NCBI RefSeq assembly: GCF_021155765.1
Contig: NC_060108.1
Span: forward strand, 12,931,425-12,995,424
Source of the DNA: Diprion similis
Lineage: Eukaryota; Arthropoda; Insecta; Hymenoptera; Diprionidae
DNA length: 64,000 nt
Direction: 5' to 3'
Positions 53,205-64,000 of the stretch are shown one piece after another (within the stretch, counting starts at the first letter, position 1; each line of letters begins with the position of its first letter). A program made the translations under genes and the position numbers. The notes under the pieces were generated by a model. That model was given only the letters and a program-made list of their open reading frames with translations. It searched no databases and was not told the origin of the DNA.

Positions 53205-55615
53205 TCTTTTTGACTGCCTGTTGCGAATTCCGTGTTTTGCTGCAGTTCTTCCCAATCCGTTGTTTGCTGCGAGTGAAAACTGAAGGCAATCGATTCCTAC
53301 GCAAAAAACGTCGGAAGGGTGCATCAGAAAATTGGTTGCAGCATCTCATGGAATCCACGAAATATTCCTCAAAATCCAGGGGGGTTAGTCTTTATTTTCT
53401 TTGAGTGAATAATCTTCTGTCTCGTAATCAGTTTGTACGAGCCTTTCCAGAAGAATTGATACCCCTGGAACTGAAAACATACAGTAATTACAGGGTATGA
53501 CCTACACCAGGAAAATTACGTGGCAAAGACGAGCAGCAGAAGAATAAGACTACAAAGTAACTCGTTTTTCGGCCGTAACTTTTGATTCATCGCTCGCTGT
53601 GTCTTCGGACTGCAGTCAATCGATTGCTGTCGCAAAATTACGTCGGAATAGTGCTCTAAAGATTTAATTGCAGCACTTTTCAAAGTCGTCGAAATTTCCA
53701 CCAAAAATGCAAAGGGGGCCTTGGATTTTTTTTGGCCGAAAAATCTTTTGTCTGGGAATCGATTAGTATGACGCTATTTAGACTAATTCGACGCCCAGGA
53801 ACTCAGAAAACACATGAAAAACAGCGTAGGACCAGCAGCAGAGAAATGGCGATGAAAATCTGCAGTTTTTTAGCTGTAACTTTACAGGTGTTGCTCGCAG
53901 CGCATTGGGACTGCGATCAATCGATTTCTCTCGCAAAATTACGTCGGAATAGTGCTCTAAAGATTTAATTGCAGCACTTTTCAAAGTCGTCGAAATTTTC
54001 ACCAAAAATGCAAAGGGGTTAGCCTTGGATTTTTTTTGGCCAAAAAATCTTTTGTCTGGGAATCGATTAGTATGACGCTTTTTAGACTAATTCGACGCCC
54101 AGGAACTCAGAAAACACATGAAAAACAGCGTAGGACCAGCAGCAGAGAAATGGCGATGAAAATCTGCAGTTTTTCGGCTGTAACTTTACAGGTGTTGCTC
54201 GCAGCGCATTGGGACTGCGATCAATCGATTTCTCTCGCAAAATTACGTCGGAATAGTGCTCTAAAGATTTAATTGCAGCACTTTTCAAAGTCGTCGAAAT
54301 TTTCACCTAAAATGCAAAGGGGTTAGCCTTGGATTTTTTTTGGCCGAAAAATCTTTTGTCTGGGAATCGATTAGTATGACGCTTTTTAGACTAATTCGAC
54401 GCCCAGGAACTCAGAAAACACATAAAAAACAGCGTAGGACCAGCAGCAGAGAAATGGCGATGAAAATCTGCAGTTTTTCGGCTGTAACTTTACAGGTGTT
54501 GCTCGCAGCGCATTGGGACTGCGATCAATCGATTTCTCTCGCAAAATTACGTCGGAATAGTGCTCTAAAGATTTAATTGCAGCACTTTTCAAAGTCGTCG
54601 AAATTTTCACCAAAAATGCAAAGGGGTTAGCCTTGGATTTTTTTTGGCCAAAAAATCTTTTTTCTGGGAATCGATTAGTATGACGCTTTTTAGACTAATT
54701 CGACGCCCAGGAACTCAGAAAACACATGAAAAACAGCGTAGGACCAGCAGCAGAGAAATGGCGATGAAAATCTGCAGTTTTTCGGCTGTAACTTTACAGG
54801 TGTTGCTCGCAGTGCATTGGGACTGCGATCAATCGATTTCTCTCGCAAAATTACGTCGGAATAGTGCTCTAAAGATTTAATTGCAGCACTTTTCAAAGTC
54901 GTCGAAATTTTCACCAAAAATGCAAAGGGGTTAGCCTTGGATTTTTTTTGGCCGAAAAATCTTTTGTCTGGGAATCGATTAGTATGACGCTTTTTAGACT
55001 AATTCGACGCCCAGGAACTCAGAAAACACATAAAAAACAGCGTAGGACCAGCAGCAGAGAAATGGCGACGCAAAGACCAGCAGCAGAAAAATTGAGAAAA
55101 TACCTCTTGCGTTTTTTGGCTGTCACTTTTGATACGTTGATACGAAATTACGATCAGAAATCCAGCAGCAGAAAAACCACGAAACAAACGTTACGCTTTT
55201 TGACTGTAACTTTTGATCCGTTTTCCGCATCGTATTCGGATTACCCTAAATCGATTTTTTTCTTACAATTACATCGACATGGTGAATTCAAGATCTAAGT
55301 CGAGCATCATTTGCCAGTCATTAAACCCTGACTGTACAATTTTGAAGGGATCCTTTCTCCGTTCGTGATTGAAAACCTTTTTGTCTTGGTCTGGAATCAA
55401 ACAACATCGTCCTGACTAGTTGACCAAGCAGATTGCAAAAATCGATTCACATTATCACCGGACTAACAGCTGAAAAACTACGCTATAAATACAAGGAAAT
55501 ATCATGTCTCATGCCCGTCACTTCTAATTCGTTGCTCGCAGGGACCGTAGACTGCGCGCTATCGATTCTCCTACCAAAATTACGTCAGCGTAGGGTATTA
55601 AAGAATCAAGTTTAA
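53205..55615 (+). repeat. 304-bp tandem repeat array with diverged flanking copies
   Basis: Five near-identical units lie at an exact 304-bp period: the word aatcgattagtatgacgc recurs at that spacing, with units beginning at about 53732, 54036, 54340, 54644 and 54948. A half-diverged copy precedes them from about 53525, and the last unit breaks off near 55065 (gaaatggcgacgcaaagacc). More diverged copies of the core (tcgatt...cgcaaaattacgtcg) sit at about 53205-53480, 55180-55290 and 55430-55610. Frames of 74-78 residues on both strands repeat with the unit and are not conserved proteins in any visible way. Confidence 0.9.
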
Positions 55616-56229
55616 CATTGAACGAAATCACCCAAACTCTGACTGGAAAATTTTCAAGGAGTATAACCTTGCTCTTCTGCGATGTTTGAAGCAAAAATTT
55701 GTGCTCGGAAAATCGTTTCAATGTAGCCTGTTCGATTAATCGGACGCTGACAAAGACGACGGAAACATTTACAACATTGAAGAATCATTAGCTGATTATT
55801 AGTTTTTTTTCAGCGAGGGATACGTCCCAATAATTTTACCACGCTACCGCAGGCTCAGGGAGATTCACACGGCTGATATATATTCCATACATTCGTCATA
55901 GTAATTATCTCAAAATTCTTTTCTGGCAGTATATGAATAAAACGAATTTGAGCATGATCTCAATAACTTTTCAACTAATATTCTCACTGGCATACAGTTT
56001 TTCAATCACACTTGGTCAATATAATGTCGAAGAAACTGTAACATTTTTTCCTAACAATGATAAAAAAATGTATATTTATACGTAATGTCTTTTTCATTCG
56101 TGTTTAAGTCTACAAAAATTAATATACAAGATGAAAGTCGATTCACTTGGTTTTGATGTATTGTTCTTTCCAGGCCAAGCATAATCAAGCTCTTGCGAAT
56201 CACCCTTCGTCACGAGGTGCTCGGACTGT
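55616..56229. other. Spacer between the 304-bp array and the flippase gene
   Basis: AT-rich, with no coding frame. The part near 56229 is presumably the 3' UTR of the minus-strand flippase gene. Confidence 0.5.
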
Positions 56230-59200
56230 TCATTTCATTTTGGTGAATGAGAGTTTGTACTTCCGCATGGAAAAATTGAGTAGTCGCCTTCCCTGAAATA
56301 CGTAGGGAAACTCAATCCGTTGATGCTTTTTATTCTATCACGTAGTAAACCAGTGAATTGAACTTACGATTCCAGCGTGACCATTGCCACTGGACGAATC
56401 CTCAATTTCCGATTTCTGATGACTCTTGCGCAGATTTTTCTTGTGAACTCGCATTGGTCGATAACTGTTGTACAACACAATCGCATAATCCGGTAATAAA
56501 CCGATTACCACTGTAACAGTTGTCAACAACCAGAACGTTATGGATAGGCACAACTTATTCATTACATAGACTATGTCTCCGTCGTACACTCTGAAATCAA
56601 AAGATCAAGGTGAAGTCAATGTTTCCACTCCAGCCATCCTTCTACTCAAAGATTCTAAAATACACGCATAGGTTTCTGATGCATTTCTGCAACCACGTGA
56701 TTACATTTGAAAATTTTCACAGCTAGATAGAATTCTTATACTTACATCCCTAACGATGAATAGACTAGCGAGAGTAGAATGAATGACAACCAAGATAATA
56801 CTATGCTGATTGTAAAAGGAATTGTCCAATACGTGCTGTGTAACAGAAGCTGAAAGAATATTTGTACATGAATATTGAGGCTTAAAATGGTTGTACTAAG
56901 TACTGTGCTTGAATTTCCCGAGCATTATAGACAAACGTAAGTATCTCGGATTTCTTTTCTTGCAGTTTTTACCTTAATATTAGACACCGCAATAACGACG
57001 TAGTAAATCAAGGTACTGTAGGCCCAGTGACCACCTGGGGTATTGTCGTATAAAATAGCGGGATTGATCCACCAGCAACCGAAGGGCACGAAATACGATA
57101 CTGATGCATGCCACATACCTTCGAAAAGCAATACATCCGTATTTAAACGATTGCACATGTTCGGAAGACATTCGCATAAATTTTCAGTAGGGCAAAGTTG
57201 AACACTATTTCTATACATACTCACCACTGACCATCCACAAACAAAACTGTTTGTTTGTTAGTAAATAATTTCTTTTGTACAATTTATACAGTTGAGGAAA
57301 CTTCAATAGATCGTCTGCTACATGGTCCTGTTCCAATAAACCGTAAACCAGTACGGGAATTGAAGTAAATATCACGTTGTAACACATTAGATAAACACTA
57401 TCAAATAGCACCTGGTGACAAAAATGAAACGTATAAAAAATACGATACATCAGTGATCTTCGAAATTGACCGAAAAAAGGGAGTTGAAGAACAAAGTGTA
57501 ATCGAGTATAACCGCGAATGAAAACACCAATTACCTGAGTAGAAAATCCACTGTGTATGCCGAAGAATATTTGGGGCACGACCAGGGTTAAATTCTTGTA
57601 GAAAAAGTACTGTGTTAAAATGCTTATACGTATGTAGTACCAGTGACCGTGTACCAGGAGAGCCCGTCGGAGGAACATGAATTTAGCGAAAGCAAAATCG
57701 GCACTCATTGTCGCCTGACGTCCCTCCTTTCCCATTATGCCTATACCGACATGAGCTTGTTGTATCATTGACACGTCGTTACCTCCGTCACCAATAGCTG
57801 CGGTAATCGGTAGTTTGTCTGACTGTTTGATCAATTGCACCATCTGCAAGAAAAAGGATTAAGGATTTTAATCGGCAACTCTGAGCATGCATCTGATCAA
57901 ATACATTCGTGCCTCATAGATTTTGCCTCTACTGATGATTCTGGTTTTTAATTCAACCCCATCGATTCGGTAGAAAACTCGATTACATGAAGCAAATCTT
58001 ATTTTCGATCAAACACGGTGTAGCTCACTTAGGTGAATCTAAAAAACGTAACTTCACGGTCTTGTGTGTTGCGATTTTTCATTGTTGGCTCCATTAATTA
58101 TGCAATAATCGCGTTCGAAAGCATCGATTACACACCTCACACTTTTGAAGAGGAGACATTCTGCAGCACACAACGGATTCGCAAGCCATCGTGACGTTTC
58201 GTAATAAGTCTGGGCAGTCCCTGTATGCTGTTGTCATGCTCGCACCGTCCATTATCAACCCGAACTGCTTGTAAGGCTCCAATTCAAGTTTTTGTCTGAA
58301 AACGAACGGTTAGTTTAAACAAAGGGTTTTATTGTATACAAGAGGCTTTTTGCTGGTTAACTCATAGAACAGTCTCAAACTGAACGAGGACTTGCACCGA
58401 TGTGACCAGTGCAAATAATGAGAATAAAAAAGTAAAAAATTACAGCGTACAGCGGACTTACTTGAAACTAGTGAGTGCTACGCAACAGTTTTCTGCTGTG
58501 GCCTCACCCATTAGTCTCAATATCTCGGTGCCTTTTTTGAAGTGACCGCAGAGGTAAGCAATATTCTCTGCAGTCTCTCCCTTGTCCCCTGTTAAAACCC
58601 AGATCTGAGGATAGAAATAAAAATGAGAATAAGAGAAGTTCTAAATGATAGCAAAAATAGGATATTGTCAAAATTTATTTGAAATATTCACTTTTTTTTA
58701 TTAATCTTATACTTAGATCGTTGTTTGAGACTTTAACCTACTTTAATCCCAGCTGCTCGTAAGGACTCCAGCGTTTCCTGAACACCCTCCTGTAATCTGT
58801 CTTCGACGGCAGTAACGCCAAGAAGCGTTAAGCCTTTTTCCACCGATCTGTAACATCGTTCCACGTGGGCAGCGCGTTCTGGGCCAATAATTTGTCTAGC
58901 ACGTTCCACACTGACCATTAAGCGATCGTAATCCGATTTTGAAATTTTCTTGAACCCGACTACAAGCGTGCGCAAGCCTCGCTAAAATTGAAAAAATAAG
59001 ACAATCAGGTAACGATGCGAAATAAAAACGCAGAAAAGAATTACAAATAGAACGGATTTAGATCATCTTTCTTTGTTACTTTCTTTTAATTTGACAAATG
59101 CTGAACGATATACTTAGAATTCGATTTTGGGTTTTACATTATTTCAGCCATGTCTTTATTTTTAATACCCCGGAAAAATCCTCGACGTGTTTGTTCGATT

Positions 59201-61975
59201 CCGCCACTTTGCCCTTTACGATTAACGGGTAAACTGATGCGTCAGCACCCTTGCAGTACAGCCATATGTCTCCAGCACCGTCTCGGACTATAACGGACAT
59301 TCTTTTCCTTTCTGCAGAAAAATATGTAAAGTAAAGAATTTATTAATTACACGTTGAAATGGAACATTTTTCTCTATTCGACAAAATCAGCTTATTGCAG
59401 GGTACGTACCTGAAGTAAATTCAAACGTGTCCAGTTTCCTAAATTTTAACAAGTCATTGTTTATCCGTATCTCCATTTCGTCACCGTTATTCTTTTGCAA
59501 TACCACTCCACATCTGGCACTTGCTTCCACCAAAGCTTTTTCGTCCGCCGATGCTGCCTGCGAATGTTTACAATTTATACACAATAAATAAATAAATAAA
59601 TGTATGTTTGCATAGAAAATAGACGAATCACAAGCAATTTAAAAAAATCTGGACACATCATTAGTTGCAGTAAATTCTGTGACATTCAAAAGATATTTCA
59701 AAATATCTTCTTTTTCTGGAAAGGCTGCAGATTTTTTTTTCAATTTTTGCATGCCTCAGATAGAATTGCGATTATTTACGAACAAAATATCAAATCCTAA
59801 GAATATCGTTGTGTATGTATTCACGGCGTTACAAATGATGTCTAGAATGAGTGAATATTTATTTGGAAATTTCTTTCAGAAAATGAACTCTGTACGATGT
59901 GATCAAAGTATGAAAAACTTGTTAAACTGAAAAACTGAAAAACTCAAATTCGCAGTCCCACATTCGGTCTTATAAGCTTACTTGATATTCCGGTAGATTC
60001 GGGTCCATGAGTAGCGAGCTGTTGACGACTGTAGTTTTTTTTTCCCGAAAACTTTGCCGGAATATAGACCGTCGAGTTACTATACTGGCACGTTGGCTAG
60101 GCGGTGCTATGTGGACAACGTTGCAGAGAGTAATGCCAATCATGAAGTGCCAAATCTCTGGCTACCATAGAACAGAAACGAATGATTTTTATTTCCGAAA
60201 AAAAAAAATCACCTGACTGTGGAGAGCTAGCGGTGAAACTTTGGTCTTACCTTCCACACGGTGAGCTTTTCAGCACAAGTTTCATCGCCGTTCTCGGGGA
60301 GCAGGTAAAGACTGCCGTCACAATCTCGTTCCAAGTAAGTCTTTCCGTCTACCGAACACCGCCTGAATACCATCAGATTTTCAGTAAGTGTACCGGTCTT
60401 GTCAGTGAACAAATACTCAACCTGGCCAAGCTCCTCGTTTAAATCGGACGAATTAGCCAAAGCCGGTTGGTCCGATTCCTCGTCGTACATTTCAATGTCC
60501 CAGGCAAAGTAAAACGAACCGAGAAATTTTTGCATCTCTAAAATATTATAAGTAACTCGTTATACCAACTGAAACTTCCGCGGTTACGGAGGTCTTCAGG
60601 GTTCAACACTTACCAGCTGTTACGTACAGGGATATTGGCACTATGTAATTGTAAAGAATCGCAAAGGCCAGGACATCAACTATGAAGGTGTACGTAGTAA
60701 TGGGGTCCGATGTTCCCACGTATTCATCCCAGGTTGGATTCAACTCGAGAAGAGCTTTCGTCAGTGCTGAAGAGAAAATTAGGACCACCAGTATAACGAT
60801 AAATAGAATGAGATATTTGTTGATGGATCTGTAAAGACAACGGAATAGAACGAATGAGAACTTGAAGCAGTATAGAAAACATGACGAAATCAATGTAGGC
60901 TCCATTTACTCACTTCTCCGCCGTCGAAAACTTGTTTGTTGTAATTTTCGAATTTAAAGAAAGTTTCGTATCTCGTCCTGTGTAAACAGCGCAGCCGATA
61001 ACGTAAGCCGTGTCCTTTACTCTTGCCCCTCGAAGCAGCAGATTATCCACAGTAAGAAAGCCGGTGTTTCTTTCATCGCCAAAATTTACCTCCATCTTAC
61101 CGTGAAAGTTGTACAAGTCAGCCAGTGGATGCTGACAAGTAATTGTTGCCTCCAACGATACGATATCGGAGATTGACGAGCTGGAAAGAATTCTGGGAAC
61201 TTGCAAAGTCTGAAAGTGTACATTGAAAGTAGAGTAAGAATGCGACGATGGTTTTGGAATCGCGAAATTAAATTTTGCATCAGTGCAATGCTTACCTTAA
61301 GATTTGTCTCACCGTCGAGATTTGATGTAGTGACGTAGCAGCTGCTAGTCGGATCGCTACTGAATAGAAGTACCAAATCACAAGGTACATCTTCGTCACA
61401 ATTTACCCTCACTAGATCCCCAACTACGACGTTTTCGCAATAAATATCCTGCAGCAGAACCCAATAGATTATTACAATGAAGTTGGGTTTGATCAACCGT
61501 GATTCTTACCTGAACACACGAGTTACGAATAACCGTAACGAGGGCACGATTGACCCGTTGATCAGATCGGTATCGAAGCCAATCTTCGTAGCCCTGTTTG
61601 CAGGCTGTTACTAAAATTACAAATATTAAAGGTAGAGAGCTGGTTAGTGGTGATACTGGCGACTCGATAGAGACTGCTATCAGGGCTGTGATGAGGAAAT
61701 AGAAATTCGCCACTCGCCGGAACTGTTCGAACAAATTCTTCGGCAAGAAGTTCCATAGTGTGTACTGAAATTTGAAAAATTATTAACGTGACGTGGAGTC
61801 TTGATAGTATACCCTTGATCGTTGACTAATTAATCATTCGATCTCGACATCAAAAATACAAATCAATTACTTTGTTTGTAGCGACTCGATTAATGGGATA
61901 TTCGGTCTCCTTGGGATCGTTATCAGGTTTGATAAAGATCGTCCTATGCTCTGAAGGAGTTGATGATCCGCTCCC
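56230..61975 (-). CDS. Phospholipid-transporting P4-ATPase, ATP11 type
   Basis: Eighteen phase-consistent exons on the minus strand: 61871-61975, 61510-61764, 61296-61448, 60914-61209, 60614-60828, 60251-60537, 59982-60161, 59410-59557, 59169-59311, 58742-58981, 58462-58604, 58136-58295, 57535-57843, 57225-57411, 56973-57118, 56746-56849, 56368-56590, 56230-56292. They give 1118 residues without the first coding exon. The protein is a lipid flippase moving phospholipids to the cytoplasmic leaflet. Motifs, counted from the first listed exon: [21 protein letters not shown] (split here as [12 protein letters not shown] and RRVANFYFL) at the first membrane segment, actuator DGET at 165-168, PISL in segment 4, DKTGTLT with phosphorylated Asp387, LTGDKGET, and GDGGND with Asp794 and Asp798. 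ITLCNVV replaces the usual LCHTV. The KQGYEDWLR and NEELGQVEY stretches point to the ATP11 class rather than ATP8A/8B. The last exon ([11 protein letters not shown]...) is chosen because the donor gtaagt and acceptor tttcag are canonical; reading through instead adds VSSIHWFTT. Confidence 0.92.
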
Positions 61976-62377
61976 CTGAAAGGTACGAAAGATTCTGAAT
62001 TACTTTCGTGAAATCGAGAGAAAAGCGTGGCTGGATGAGTTCATCTGAAAATGACGTATAAGCAAATGTGAATACATTGCTCAAAGTAGTTTATTTTCGC
62101 TGGCTGTAGCTATTAATAATACTAATAACCAAAGAACGGGTAAAGTTATCTGCTTAATACGGTCTGAATTTTTGCATCGTTGCAAACTTGCTTCACATAA
62201 CACCGGGAGTCGAAATATGGTAATACATTGTCCAAAAAGATACTGATAGGTTCTCCTACGTCTTCGAAAAAATATACATCTTCGTCGGCTTCGCTGGGGA
62301 TGATTTCGCTGATTGCTATCGGAATCGATCGATTCAATATTTTCCGAATCCAGTTGAGAGTTCGCCTTTAGCTCCAT

Positions 62378-62773
62378 TTACTGGGCTTATAATCGATCCC
62401 TTTATAATTTATTCTCACGAAAGACTAACATTTCAGGTTATTAATTACAACGGATAACGAACTATGCATGGAGGAGAATCTGGTTCTGATCCAGTTCCAT
62501 CGTTTCATTCAACAAATGATTGTAGGTATTCGTATAATACGATTCCTTTGTTATTATGAGCTTGAAGCAGTAGCTATGGTTAATCGGCGACTCGGTACAC
62601 AAGAAAAATTCTGTCCAACGATAGATCAAAACCTTTTTGCTTGGATCAAGTGCACAAGTATTTTGCACGATGCGGGAAAAATTTATAAAATTAGTAACAC
62701 TGTTCAATCTCAATGTTGACAGTGGTGTACGATTATCGTAACTCCAACGACCGACCATATATTCAATGAAAGG
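62378..62773. promoter_or_regulatory. Short divergent region between flippase and OGDH-like genes
   Basis: The start codon of the OGDH-like gene at 62774 and the 5' end of the flippase gene on the other strand lie close together, so both promoters are probably here or share elements. The first flippase coding exon must end in phase 0. One candidate is a seven-codon exon, MHSSLSV, from the minus-strand ATG at 62467-62469 to a gtaatt donor at 62448. A minus-strand frame starting at 62377 (MELKANSQLDSE...) has no phase-0 donor and fits poorly. The assignment is open. Confidence 0.4.
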
Positions 62774-64000
62774 ATGTATAACCAAGGCGGAAAACTTTTC
62801 ACGGTGGTTAACCAGCGATCCGCCAAACCTCTCTTCGAATGTATAAACCGATTCAAAAAGAAATTCCTTCACGATTCTTTCATGAACATGAACAGCAGTC
62901 AGTATATTGACGACATGTACCAAGCTTGGCTGAAGGATGAAAAATCGGTTCACGCTTCGTGGGCGTCCTACTTCAGACAGGCCGCTTCCGGTGTCCCACC
63001 AGATCAGCGATACTCTCGTCCACCAATGCTGCAGGTGTCGTCTCGCGCCTCAGTGATCCCTGTTAATCTTCAAACCCAATCTATCAAACGTGAGTAAGTT
63101 TATGCCCTCATGCCTCAGGGTATTGCACGAGATCCAGCACCACCACGCAGACTTTCGGCACAAAAATGTTAAATGAATATTGTACTAACCTGGAAAAATA
63201 TCACCAGATAACAGTATTCGGAAGAAAAGTGATGCTGAGTTACAAGGAAAGAACTACGTGGCTGGAACTCTCGATATTAGTGCAGCCGTGAGAGCTTACC
63301 AGGTATGAATAATCACAATGATGTGACGGTTATTTGCCACTTGCTAGTCCGCGAGATCGAAAACTCTCTGGAATAGTCTAGACATCATAATTTCCATTTA
63401 TATTTACTGTTCGACACTATTTCCATTACTTTTCGCCAGTTTTAATCGCGACTTCGTATTAACATGCACAAGTTTTCATTTTTACCTTTTGCGTCTTTAC
63501 TAAGCCACCTTTCTCTGTAACTTCACATCTAAATACATCGTTTGTTGGATAGATTATCATTCATAGATTATCATCCCCACACATGGTAATATTTTATCGG
63601 CGATACTCTCCACCTACAGTCACGAGGACATCTGATAGCTGACACTGACCCATTGGGAATACAAAATCCCGAATCTAAACATTTGAAAGGAACGTCCAAT
63701 CCAGCACCAGAGGTCGTTGTGCGTACACACTTTAAAAGCATAACAGAAGTGGAAATGAATAAAGAGTTTTTTTTGGGTTCGAGCACGCACATCGCAGGGA
63801 AAAAGCCAACCTTGCCCTTAAAGGATATCATTATGCGGCTGAATAATATTTACTGTGGTCATATCGGCCTTGAATATGCCTACATTCCAGACTTTGCGGT
63901 GGTTCGTTGGTTCGTCTGTTACTTAGTTACTTAGTGATTTTTTTATTCCGAATATGTAACATGAGAAACCAAGAAGATCACTTGCAACAAAAATTTTGAT
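62774..64000 (+). CDS. 2-oxoglutarate dehydrogenase E1-like, 5' part only
   Basis: Three exons are visible: 62774-63089, 63208-63302 and 63620 to about 63898, with consistent phases; the gene continues past the window. The start ATG at 62774 gives a basic, hydroxylated N-terminus with almost no acidic residues, as for a mitochondrial targeting peptide. Then come the OGDH N-terminal motif SSQYIDDMYQAWLKDEKSVHASW, AAVRAYQSRGHLIADTDPLGI, and LPLKDIIMRLNNIYCGHIGLEYAYI, in the family order. The E1 enzyme decarboxylates 2-oxoglutarate with thiamine diphosphate in the TCA cycle; the catalytic domain is not in the window. Several positions that are constant in canonical Ogdh (for example Pro in DPKSVH, here Glu) differ, so this may be a diverged paralog. 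The end of the third exon (gcg|gtggtt) is uncertain. Confidence 0.85.

Noticed and set aside
62462..62953. 163-codon minus-strand ORF across the start of the OGDH-like gene
   Set aside because: It is antisense to a clear OGDH exon and has no phase-compatible link to the flippase exons.

Overview
The window looks like nuclear DNA of an insect. The genes have many short introns with GT-AG borders, the intergenic DNA is AT-rich with long T runs, and the gene content (an Oatp74D-like transporter, a DUF229 membrane protein, a P4-ATPase, an OGDH-type E1) is typical of insects. I cannot name the species. Gene models were assembled by hand from reading frames plus splice signals, and in each model the phases of all accepted exons agree.

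Layout. 1-2.3 kb: upstream DNA with a small 62-bp tandem repeat and a probable non-coding first-exon/promoter region. 2.4-12 kb (+): complete 11-exon organic anion transporter with 12 membrane segments and a Kazal-type loop. 12-20.4 kb: AT-rich, microsatellite-rich DNA with one orphan exon-like ORF resembling the start of an ABCA transporter. 20.5-23.1 kb (-): complete five-exon gene for a secreted, very acidic protein with 20 copies of a 12-residue repeat, each ending in a Lys-Arg pair; I recognise no family. 23.1-27.6 kb: non-coding, with a ~300-bp palindromic element. 27.6-31.7 kb (-): complete nine-exon DUF229 gene. 31.7-38.6 kb: no gene recognised; contains a ~1-kb foldback element. 38.7-55.6 kb: a large satellite block made of a diverged 304-bp-family copy, a seven-copy 39-bp minisatellite, about 69 copies of a 191-bp satellite, then a 304-bp tandem array. 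56.2-62 kb (-): ATP11-type phospholipid flippase, complete except for an unresolved first coding exon. 62.8 kb to the end (+): first exons of a 2-oxoglutarate dehydrogenase E1-like gene, cut by the window end and divergently arranged with the flippase.

The genes do not form an obvious functional cluster. The transporter and flippase are membrane proteins, DUF229 is probably a membrane-anchored enzyme of the alkaline phosphatase superfamily, and the OGDH-like protein is mitochondrial. The least explained parts are the acidic repeat protein and the layered satellite block with its higher-order structure and shared repeat family on both flanks.
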